The notes under the pieces were generated by a model that was not told the origin of the DNA, did no database searches, and worked only from the letters and a program-made list of their open reading frames with translations. Made by a program: the position numbers and the translations under genes. From NCBI RefSeq assembly GCF_963576615.1, contig NC_088711.1, positions 16,958,182 through 17,022,181 on the forward strand: a stretch of 64,000 bases of DNA. Reading direction: 5' to 3'. Origin of the DNA: Watersipora subatra (lineage: Eukaryota > Bryozoa > Gymnolaemata > Cheilostomatida > Watersiporidae). Positions 54,940-64,000 of the stretch are shown one piece after another (the stretch's first letter is position 1; every line of letters begins with the position of its first letter).

Positions 54940-55012
54940 GCCGAAATAGCTCAGTTGGGAGAGCGTTAGACCTATGATCCAAAGGTCCCTGGTTCAATAT
55001 CGGGTTTCAGCA
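54940..55012 (+). pseudogene. tRNA-Phe-like copy with TAT anticodon
   Basis: The anticodon loop is CCTATGA rather than CTGAAGA, giving TAT and losing the invariant T33. T-loop changes as at 54328. The body is Phe-like, so if transcribed it would be mis-specified; probably dead. Duplicated at 61047. Confidence 0.6.
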
Positions 55013-55551
55013 TCTAGAAAATATATTTTCATATATCAGTCCTGATTTTTGTTATAACACAGAAAAATTATTATTAGGCTGTGATTATAAAGATGCTGTT
55101 TGTTATTCTAACGGGAGTTTGCTCATATGCTATAAGAACTTCACGAGATTGGTTGAACCTGAAAGCTACCAACCAATCTTTACTTGAAACAAGATAATTA
55201 TTTTATTGTTTTAATCGAAAACTCGATAAAATACAGAAAATTATTCATTCTAGAAAACTCACACTAGCCTCATTTACACCCTGAATGAATCAACAAAGTC
55301 AACGTTGCAATTATTTGGAACATTCATCGTGCGTAAACTTTACACGGCCTAAAAGATGCACTGATATTAAGAATGGGATCTCGAAAGAGAATAAGATCTT
55401 CATTTTAAAGTTAATACATTTTCTTAATAAACAGTAATCTATTTTACACTCCAACAACTATTGGAAAAAATTGAATAAATAACTTAAGCTTTTTTCACAA
55501 TTTTCAAATGCGTCTAGCTTCGAACTAGAACTCGAGTGTTAAAAATAGGAA

Positions 55552-55624
55552 GCCGAAATAGCTCAGTTGGGAGAGCGTTAAACTGAAGATCTAAAAGTCC
55601 CTGGTTCAATATCGGGTTTCAGCA
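55552..55624 (+). tRNA. tRNA-Phe(GAA), T-loop variant
   Basis: Changes G30A, G45A, G57A, C60A, C61T and G70A. Duplicated at 61659. Confidence 0.5.
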
Positions 55625-56163
55625 TCTAGAAAATATATTTTCATATATCAGTCCTGATTTTTGCTATAACACAGAAAAATTATTATTAGGCTGTGATTAT
55701 AAAGATGCTGTTTGTTATTCTAACGGGAGTTTGCTCATATGCTATAAAAACTTCACGAGATTGGTTGACCCTGAAAATTCAAAACAATTGTTCATTTGAA
55801 ACAAGATAATTATTTTATTGTTTTATTCGAGAACTTGATATAATACAGAGAATAATTCATTCTAAAAAACTCACACTAACCTGATTTACACTCTGAATGA
55901 ATCAACGAAGTCAGCGTTGCAATTAATTGGAACATTCATGGTGCGTAAACTTTACACGGCCTAAAAGATGCACTGATATTAAGAATTAGATGTCGAAAGG
56001 GAATAACATTTTTACTTTAAGGTTAATAATTTTTCAAAATAAACAGTAATTTATTTTACACTCCAACAACTATTGGAAAAAATTGAATAAATAACTTAAG
56101 CTTTTTTCACAATTTTCAAATGCGTCTAGTTTCGCACTAGAACTCGAGCGTGAAAAATAGGAA

Positions 56164-56236
56164 GCCGAAATAGCTCAGTTGGGAGAGCGCTAAACTGAAG
56201 ATCTAAAGGTCCCTGGTTCAATATCGGGTTTCAGCA
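56164..56236 (+). tRNA. tRNA-Phe(GAA), T-loop variant
   Basis: Changes T27C, G30A, G57A, C60A, C61T and G70A. Duplicated at 62271. Confidence 0.5.
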
Positions 56237-56774
56237 TCTAGAAAATATATTTTCATATATCAGTCCTGATTTTTGTTATAACACAGAAAAATTATTATTA
56301 GGCTGTGATTATAAAGATGCTGTTTGTTATTCTCACGGGAGTTTGCTCATATGCTATAAGAACTTCACGAGATTGGTTGAACCTGAAAGCTACCAACAAA
56401 TCTTTACTTGAAACAAGATAATTATTTTATTGTTTTAATCGAGAACTTGATATAATACAGAGAATTACTCATTCTACAAACTTTGCACTAGCCTCATTTA
56501 CATTCCGAATTAATCTCGAATGCTTTCTTTGAAAAATTTTGGAACTTTCATGGTTCATAAAATCTACACAGCCTCAAAAGTGCACTGATATTATGAAATT
56601 GATTACAAAAGTGAATAAGATAGTTAATCTAAGGTTTGTGTTTGGTTTAAATAAACAGTAATCTCCTGTTCATCGCAACAACTGTTAGAAAAAATGATTA
56701 AATAACTTAAATTCTTTTCACAAATATCAACAGCGTCTAGCCTCGTACTAGACCTCGTTTGGGCAAAATAGGAA

Positions 56775-56847
56775 GCCGAAATAGCTCAGTTTGGAGAGCG
56801 TTAGATTGAAGATCTGATGGTCCCTGGTTCAATCCCGGGTTTTGGCA
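56775..56847 (+). tRNA. tRNA-Phe(GAA), variant
   Basis: Same variant as 50669. Duplicated at 62882. Confidence 0.6.
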
Positions 56848-57384
56848 TCTAAAAAAATATTTTCATATATCAGTCCTGACTTTTGCTATAACACAGAAAG
56901 TTTAGTATTAGGCTGTGATTATAAAGATGCTGTTTGTTATTCTCACAGGAGTTTGGTCATATGCTATAAGAACTTCACGAGATTGGTTGAACCTGAAAAT
57001 TCAAAACAATTGTTCATTTGAAACAAGATAATTATTTTATTGTTTTAATCGAGAAGTTGATATAATACAAAGAATTACTCATTCTACAAACTTTGCACTA
57101 GCCTCATTTACATTCTGAATTAATCTCGAATGCTTTCTTTGAAATTTTTTGGAACTTTCATCGTTCATAAAATCTACACAGCCTCAAAAGCGCACTGATA
57201 TTATGAAATTGATTACAAAAGTGAATAAGATAGTTAATCTAAGGTTTGTGTTTGGTTTAAATAAACAGTAATCTCCTATTCATCGCAACAACTGTTAGAA
57301 AAAACGATTAAATATCTTAAATTCTTTTCCCAAAGTTCAACAACGTCGACCTTCGTACTAGACCTTGTCTGCGAAAAATAGGAA

Positions 57385-57457
57385 GCCGAAATAGCTCAGT
57401 TGGGAGAGCGTTAGACTGAAGATCTAAAGGTCCCTGGTTCGATCCCGGGTTTCGGCA
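57385..57457 (+). tRNA. tRNA-Phe-GAA: tRNA-Phe(GAA), consensus
   Basis: Consensus sequence; duplicated at 63490. Confidence 0.97.
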
Positions 57458-57994
57458 TCTGAAAAAAATGTTTTCATATATCAGTCCTGATTTTTGCTAT
57501 AACACAGAAAACTTAGTATTAGGCTGTGATTAAAAAAATGCCGTTTGTTATTCTCACAGGAGTTTCTTCATATGCTAGAAGAAATCCACGAGATTGGTTG
57601 AACCTGAAAATTCAAAGCAAATCTTTTTTGAAACAAGATAATTATTTTATTGTTTTAATCGAGAAGTTGATATAATACAAAGAATTACTCATTCTACAAA
57701 CTTTGCACTAGCCTCATTTCCATTGCGAATTAATCTCGAATGCTTTCTTTGAAATTTTTTGGAACTTTCATCGTTCATAAAATCTACACAGCTTCAAAAG
57801 TGCACTGATATTATGAAATTGATTACAAAAGTGAATAAGATAGTTAATCTAAGGTTTGTGTTTGGTTTAAATAAACAGTAATCTCCTATTCATCGCAACA
57901 ACTGTTAGAAAAAATGATTAAATAACTTAATTTCTTTTCACAAATTTCAACAGCGTCTAGCCTCGTACTAGACCTCGTTTGGGCAAAATAGGAA

Positions 57995-58067
57995 GCCGAA
58001 ATAGCTCAGTTTGGAGAGCGTTAGACTGAAGATCTAAAGGTCCCTGGTTCGACTCCGGGTTTCGGCA
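57995..58067 (+). tRNA. tRNA-Phe-GAA: tRNA-Phe(GAA), near-consensus
   Basis: Changes G18T, T59C and C60T only. All stems pair. Confidence 0.75.
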
Positions 58068-58603
58068 TATGAAAATATATTTTCATATATCAGTCCTGAT
58101 TTTTGCTATAACACAAAAAAGTTAGTATTAGGCTGTGATTAAAAAGATGCCGTTTGTTATTCTCACAGGAGTTTCTTCATATGCTAGAAGAAATCCACGA
58201 GATTGGTTGAACCTGAAAATTCAAAGCAAATCTTCTTTGAAACAAGATAATTATTCTATTGTTTCAATCGAGAACTTGATATAATACAGAGAATTACTCA
58301 TTCTACAAACTTTGCGCTAGCCTCATTTACATTCCGAATTAATCTCGAATGCTTTCTTTGAAATATTTTGGAACTTTCATGGTTCATAAAATCCACACAG
58401 CCTCAAAAGTGCACTGATATTATGAAATTGATTACAAAAGTGAATAAGATAGTTAATCTAAGGTTTGTGTTTGGTTTAAATAAACAGTAATCTCCTGTTC
58501 ATCGCAACAACTGTTAGAAAAAATGATTAAATAACTTAAATTCTTTTCACAAATTTCAACAGCGTCTAGCCTCGTACTAGACCTCGTTTGGGCAAAATAG
58601 GAA

Positions 58604-58676
58604 GCCGAAATAGCTCAGTTTGGAGAGCGTTAGACTGAAGATCTAAAGGTCCCTGGTTCGATCCCGGGTTTCAGCA
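58604..58676 (+). tRNA. tRNA-Phe-GAA: tRNA-Phe(GAA), near-consensus
   Basis: Changes G18T and G70A (one acceptor pair lost). Confidence 0.7.
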
Positions 58677-59212
58677 TATGAAAATATATTTTCATATATC
58701 AGTCCTGATTTTTGATATAACACAAAAAAGTTAGTATTAGGCTCTGATTAAAAAGATGCCGTTTGTTATTCTCACAGGAGTTTCTTCATATGCTAGAAGA
58801 AATCCACGAGATTGGTTGAACCTGAAAATTCAAAGCAAATCTTCTTTGAAACAAGATAATTATTTTATTGTTTCAATCGAGAACTTGATATAATACAGAG
58901 AATTATTCATTCTACAAACTTTGCACTAGCCTCATTTCCATTCCGAATTAATCTCGAATGCTTTCTTTGAAATTTTTTGGAACTTTCATCGTTCATAAAA
59001 TCTACACAGCCTCAAAAGCGCACTGATATTATGAAATTAATTACAAAAGTGAATAAGATAGTTAATCTAAGGTTTGTGTTTGGTTTAAATAAACAGTAAT
59101 CTCCTATTCATCGCAACAACTGTTAGAAAAAATGATTAAATATCTTAAATTCTTTTCTCAAAGTTCAACAGCGTCGACCTTCGTACTAGACCTTGTCTGC
59201 GAAAAATAGGAA

Positions 59213-59285
59213 GCCGAAATAGCTCAGTTGGGAGAGCGTTAGACTGAAAATCTAAAAGTCCCTGGTTCAATCCCGGATTTTGGCA
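59213..59285 (+). tRNA. tRNA-Phe(GAA), hybrid copy at duplication junction
   Basis: Bases 1-36 match the consensus-type gene at 52497 (A7 and T17 kept), while the later part carries G37A, G45A, G57A, G65A and C69T exactly as at 53106. The upstream spacer follows the first type and the downstream spacer the second. Confidence 0.75.
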
Positions 59286-59823
59286 TCTGCAAAATATATT
59301 TTCATATATCAGTCCTGATTTTAGCTATAACACAAAAAATTTAGTATTAGGCTGTGATTAAAAAGATGCTGTTTGTTATTCTCACAGGAGTTTGACATAT
59401 GCTAGAAGAAATCCACGAGATTGGTTGAACCTGAAAGTTCAGAACAAAACTTCATTTGAAAGAAGATAATTATTTTATTGTTTTAATTGAGAACTTGATA
59501 TAATACAGAGAATAATTCATTTTAAAATACTCACACTAGCCTCATTTCCATTCCGAATTATTCTCGAATGCTTTCTTTGAAACATTTTGGAACTTTCATG
59601 GTTCATAAAATTTACACAGTCTCAAATGCGCACTGATATTATGAGTTTGATTATTAAAAGTGAATAACATAGTTAATCTAAGGTTTGTGTTTGGTTTAAA
59701 TAAACAGTAATCTCCTATTCATCGCAACAACTGTTAGAAAAAATGATTAAATAACATAAATTTTTTTCACAAATTTTAACAGCGTCTAGCCTCGTACTAG
59801 AGCTCGTTTGCGCAAAATAGGAA

Positions 59824-59896
59824 GCCGAAATAGCTCAGTTGGGAGAGCGTTAGACTGAAGATCTAAAGGTCCCTGGTTCGATCCCGGGTTTCGGCA
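59824..59896 (+). tRNA. tRNA-Phe-GAA: tRNA-Phe(GAA), consensus
   Basis: Consensus sequence; copy of 53717. Confidence 0.97.
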
Positions 59897-60434
59897 TCTG
59901 GAAAATATATTTTCATATGTCAGTCCTGATTTTTGATATAACCCTGAAAAATTAGTATTAGGCTGTGATTAAAAAGATGCTGTTTGTTATTCTCACAGGA
60001 GTTTCTTCATATACTAGAAGAAATCCGCGAGATTGGTTGAACCTGAAAATTCAAAGCAAATCGTCATTTGGAACAAAATAATTATTTTATTGTTTTAATC
60101 GAGAACTTGATATAATACAGAGAATTATTCATTCTAAAAACTTTGCACTAGCCTCATTTACATTCCGAATTAATCTCGATTGCTTTCTTTAAAATATTTT
60201 GGAACTTTCATGGTTCATAAATTATACACAGCCTCAAAAGTGCACTGATATTATGAGTTTGATTACAAAAGTGAATAACATAGTTAATCTAAGGTTTGTG
60301 TTTGGTTTAAATAAACAGTAATCTCCTATTCATCGCAACAACCGTTAGAAAAAATGATTAAATAACTTAAATTCTTTTCACAAATTTCAACAGCGTCTAG
60401 CCTCGTACTAGACCTCGTTTGGGCAAAATAGGAA

Positions 60435-60507
60435 GCCGAAATAGCTCAGTTTGGAGAGCGTTAGACTGAAGATCTAAAGGTCCCTGGTTCAATATCGGGT
60501 TTCAGCA
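60435..60507 (+). tRNA. tRNA-Phe(GAA), T-loop variant
   Basis: Copy of 54328, same changes. Confidence 0.55.
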
Positions 60508-61046
60508 TCTAGAAAATATACTTTCATATATCAGTCCTGATTTTTGTTATAACACAGAAAAATTATTATTAGGCTGTGATTATAAAGATGCTGTTTGTTA
60601 TTCTCACGGGAGTTTGCTCATATGCTATAAAAACTTCACGAGATTGGTTGACCCTGAAAATTCAAAACAATTCTTCATTTGAAACAATATAATTATTTTA
60701 TTGTTTTAATCGAGAACTTGATATAATGCAGAGAAGAATTCATTCTAAAAAACTCACACTAGCCTTATTTACACTCTGAATAAATCAACGAAGTCAACTT
60801 TGCAATTAATTGGAACATTCATGGTGCGTAAACTTTACACGGCCTAAAAGATGCACTGATATTAAGAATTAGATGTCGAAAGGGTATAACATTTTTATTT
60901 TAAGGTTAATAATTTTTCTAAATAAACAGTAATCTCTTTTACACTCCAACAACTATTGGAAAAAATTGAATAAATAACTTAAGCTTTTTTCACAATTTTC
61001 AAATGCGTCTAGCTTCGCACTAGAACTCGAGTGTGAAAAATAGGAA

Positions 61047-61119
61047 GCCGAAATAGCTCAGTTGGGAGAGCGTTAGACCTATGATCCAAAGGTCCCTGGT
61101 TCAATATCGGGTTTCAGCA
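61047..61119 (+). pseudogene. tRNA-Phe-like copy with TAT anticodon
   Basis: Copy of 54940, same CCTATGA loop. Confidence 0.6.
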
Positions 61120-61658
61120 TCTAGAAAATATATTTTCATATATCAGTCCTGATTTTTGTTATAACACAGAAAAATTATTATTAGGCTGTGATTATAAAGA
61201 TGCTGTTTGTTATTCTAACGGGAGTTTGCTCATATGCTATAAGAACTTCACGAGATTGGTTGAACCTGAAAGCTACCAACCAATCTTTACTTGAAACAAG
61301 ATAATTATTTTATTGTTTTAATCGAAAACTCGATAAAATACAGAAAATTATTCATTCTAGAAAACTCACACTAGCCTCATTTACACTCTGAATGAATCAA
61401 CAAAGTCAACGTTGCAATTATTTGGAACATTCATCGTGCGTAAACTTTACACGGCCTAAAAGATGCACTGATATTAAGAATGGGATCTCGAAAGAGAATA
61501 AGATCTTCATTTTAAAGTTAATACATTTTCTTAATAAACAGTAATCTATTTTACACTCCAACAACTATTGGAAAAAATTGAATAAATAACTTAAGCTTTT
61601 TTCACAATTTTCAAATGCGTCTAGCTTCGAACTAGAACTCGAGTGTTAAAAATAGGAA

Positions 61659-61731
61659 GCCGAAATAGCTCAGTTGGGAGAGCGTTAAACTGAAGATCTA
61701 AAAGTCCCTGGTTCAATATCGGGTTTCAGCA
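61659..61731 (+). tRNA. tRNA-Phe(GAA), T-loop variant
   Basis: Copy of 55552. Confidence 0.5.
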
Positions 61732-62270
61732 TCTAGAAAATATATTTTCATATATCAGTCCTGATTTTTGCTATAACACAGAAAAATTATTATTAGGCTG
61801 TGATTATAAAGATGCTGTTTGTTATTCTAACGGGAGTTTGCTCATATGCTATAAAAACTTCACGAGATTGGTTGACCCTGAAAATTCAAAACAATTGTTC
61901 ATTTGAAACAAGATAATTATTTTATTGTTTTATTCGAGAACTTGATATAATACAGAGAATAATTCATTCTAAAAAACTCACACTAACCTGATTTACACTC
62001 TGAATGAATCAACGAAGTCAGCGTTGCAATTAATTGGAACATTCATGGTGCGTAAACTTTACACGGCCTAAAAGATGCACTGATATTAAGAATTAGATGT
62101 CGAAAGGGAATAACATTTTTACTTTAAGGTTAATAATTTTTCAAAATAAACAGTAATTTATTTTACACTCCAACAACTATTGGAAAAAATTGAATAAATA
62201 ACTTAAGCTTTTTTCACAATTTTCAAATGCGTCTAGTTTCGCACTAGAACTCGAGCGTGAAAAATAGGAA

Positions 62271-62343
62271 GCCGAAATAGCTCAGTTGGGAGAGCGCTAA
62301 ACTGAAGATCTAAAGGTCCCTGGTTCAATATCGGGTTTCAGCA
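62271..62343 (+). tRNA. tRNA-Phe(GAA), T-loop variant
   Basis: Copy of 56164. Confidence 0.5.
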
Positions 62344-62881
62344 TCTAGAAAATATATTTTCATATATCAGTCCTGATTTTTGTTATAACACAGAAAAATT
62401 ATTATTAGGCTGTGATTATAAAGATGCTGTTTGTTATTCTCACGGGAGTTTGCTCATATGCTATAAGAACTTCACGAGATTGGTTGAACCTGAAAGCTAC
62501 CAACAAATCTTTACTTGAAACAAGATAATTATTTTATTGTTTTAATCGAGAACTTGATATAATACAGAGAATTACTCATTCTACAAACTTTGCACTAGCC
62601 TCATTTACATTCCGAATTAATCTCGAATGCTTTCTTTGAAAAATTTTGGAACTTTCATGGTTCATAAAATCTACACAGCCTCAAAAGTGCACTGATATTA
62701 TGAAATTGATTACAAAAGTGAATAAGATAGTTAATCTAAGGTTTGTGTTTGGTTTAAATAAACAGTAATCTCCTGTTCATCGCAACAACTGTTAGAAAAA
62801 ATGATTAAATAACTTAAATTCTTTTCACAAATTTCAACAGCGTCTAGCCTCGTACTAGACCTCGTTTGGGCAAAATAGGAA

Positions 62882-62954
62882 GCCGAAATAGCTCAGTTTG
62901 GAGAGCGTTAGATTGAAGATCTGATGGTCCCTGGTTCAATCCCGGGTTTTGGCA
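62882..62954 (+). tRNA. tRNA-Phe(GAA), variant
   Basis: Copy of 56775. Confidence 0.6.
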
Positions 62955-63489
62955 TCTAAAAAAATATTTTCATATATCAGTCCTGACTTTTGCTATAACA
63001 CAGAAAGTTTAGTATTAGGCTGTGATTATAAAGATGCTGTTTGTTATTCTCACAGGAGTTTGGTCATATGCTATAAGAACTTCACGAGATTGGTTGAACC
63101 TGAAAATTCAAAACAATTGTTCATTTGAAACAAGATAATTATTTTATTGTTTTAATCGAAAAGTTGATATAATACAAAGAATTACTCATTCTACAAACTT
63201 TGCACTAGCCTCATTTACATTCCGAATTAATCTCGAATGCTTTCTTTGAAATTTTTTGGAACTTTCATCGTTCATAAAATCTACACAGCCTCAAAAGCGC
63301 ACTGATATTATGAAATTGATTACAAAAGTGAATAAGATAGTTAATCTAAGGTTTGTGTTTGGTTTAAATAAACAGTAATCTCCTATTCATCGCAACAACT
63401 GTTAGAAAAAACGATTAAATATCTTAAATTCTTTTCCCAAAGTTACAACGTCGACGTTCGTACTAGACCTTGTCTGCGAAAAATAGGAA

Positions 63490-63562
63490 GCCGAAATAGC
63501 TCAGTTGGGAGAGCGTTAGACTGAAGATCTAAAGGTCCCTGGTTCGATCCCGGGTTTCGGCA
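63490..63562 (+). tRNA. tRNA-Phe-GAA: tRNA-Phe(GAA), consensus
   Basis: Consensus sequence; copy of 57385 and the last tRNA in the window. Confidence 0.97.
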
Positions 63563-64000
63563 TCTGAAAAAAATGTTTTCATATATCAGTCCTGATTTTT
63601 GCTATAACACAGAAAACTTAGTATTAGGCTGTGATTAAAAAAATGCCGTTTGTTATTCTCACAGGAGTTTCTTCATATGCTAGAAGAAATCCACGAGATT
63701 GGTTGAACCTGAAAATTCAAAGCAAATCTTTTTTGAAACAAGATAATTATTTTATTGTTTTAATCGAGAAGTTGATATAATACAAAGAATTACTCATTCT
63801 ACAAACTTTGCACTAGCCTCATTTCCATTGCGAATTAATCTCGAATGCTTTCTTTGAAATTTTTTGGAACTTTCATCGTTCATAAAATCTACACAGCTTC
63901 AAAAGTGCACTGATATTATGAAATTGATTACAAAAGTGAATAAGATAGTTAATCTAAGGTTTGTGTTTGGTTTAAATAAACAGTAATCTCCTATTCATCG

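Larger units (their letters stand above)
28370..64000 (+). repeat. Tandem tRNA-Phe array, unit about 610 bp
   Basis: 39 tRNA-Phe genes or relics, all on the plus strand, at a spacing of 609-612 bp once inserted elements are removed. Spacer landmarks in order: GAAAATATATTTTC palindrome with the T4 run, CAGTCCTGATTTTTGCTATA, AAAAAGATGCTGTTTGTTAT, ATCCACGAGATTGGTTGAAC, GATAATTATTTTATTGTTTT, then one of two alternative central blocks (type A with CACTCTGAATGAATCAAC, type B with CATTCCGAATTAATCTCG), CAACAACTGTTAGAAAAAAT, and CTAGCCTCGTACTAGACCTC before the gene. Copies become cleaner from left to right, and the array leaves the window at 64000. No other gene is visible in the spacer. Confidence 0.97.
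59237..64000 (+). repeat. Second copy of an array block of at least 4.8 kb
   Basis: Collinear with about 53130-57895 at an offset of 6107 bp (6105 after a 2-base gap near 63445). Seven tRNA copies correspond one to one. Only a handful of substitutions were noticed by eye. The window ends before the block does. Confidence 0.93.

Noticed and set aside
28370-64000. CRISPR array or rDNA-type repeat
   Set aside because: The repeated part is a tRNA gene with a conserved spacer, not a short repeat with unique spacers, and no rRNA sequence is present.

Overview
The window is nuclear DNA from an animal, most likely a marine invertebrate. It is AT-rich, its genes are split by GT-AG introns, and it is crowded with tRNA-derived SINEs, MITEs, a mariner, a Tigger/pogo-like element, a Helitron and a BEL/Pao retroelement. 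The mix would suit a mollusc or another lophotrochozoan, but nothing here fixes the phylum.

Left part (1-28.4 kb): two protein genes lie on the minus strand. The first five coding exons of an SLC18B1-like major-facilitator transporter run from 12958 to 1818, and the gene continues off the left edge. A complete five-exon stearoyl-CoA (delta-9) desaturase runs from 24853 to 16538 and encodes 343 residues with all three histidine boxes. Introns and intergenic DNA hold minisatellites, MITEs, SINEs and a decayed Tigger-like transposon. The 3' end of desaturase exon 3, with its splice donor, has been tandemly copied three more times into the following intron.

Right part (28.4-64 kb, running off the right edge): one tandem array of tRNA-Phe(GAA) units, all on the plus strand. 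Each unit is one 73-nt tRNA gene or relic plus about 537 nt of spacer, with a period of 609-612 bp. I count 39 tRNA copies. The left end is old and degenerate; the right end is homogeneous, with eight copies identical to the consensus and to the tRNA-Phe sequence expected in animals. Two spacer subfamilies (called A and B here) occur in runs. A block of about 4.8 kb (about 53.13-57.9 kb) is repeated nearly identically at about 59.24-64.0 kb, and the junction lies inside a tRNA gene that is a hybrid of two neighbours.

Three elements are inserted in the array and can be lifted out to restore or nearly restore the unit: a BEL/Pao retroelement fossil (29358-37009), a Helitron carrying a 1.85-kb (CTCTCCGT)n minisatellite (40636-43887), and an internally deleted mariner (45145-45882). 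The Helitron and mariner landed at practically the same site, about 22 nt downstream of a tRNA 3' end, beside a palindrome that also contains the pol III T-run. The array is the most unusual system in the window.
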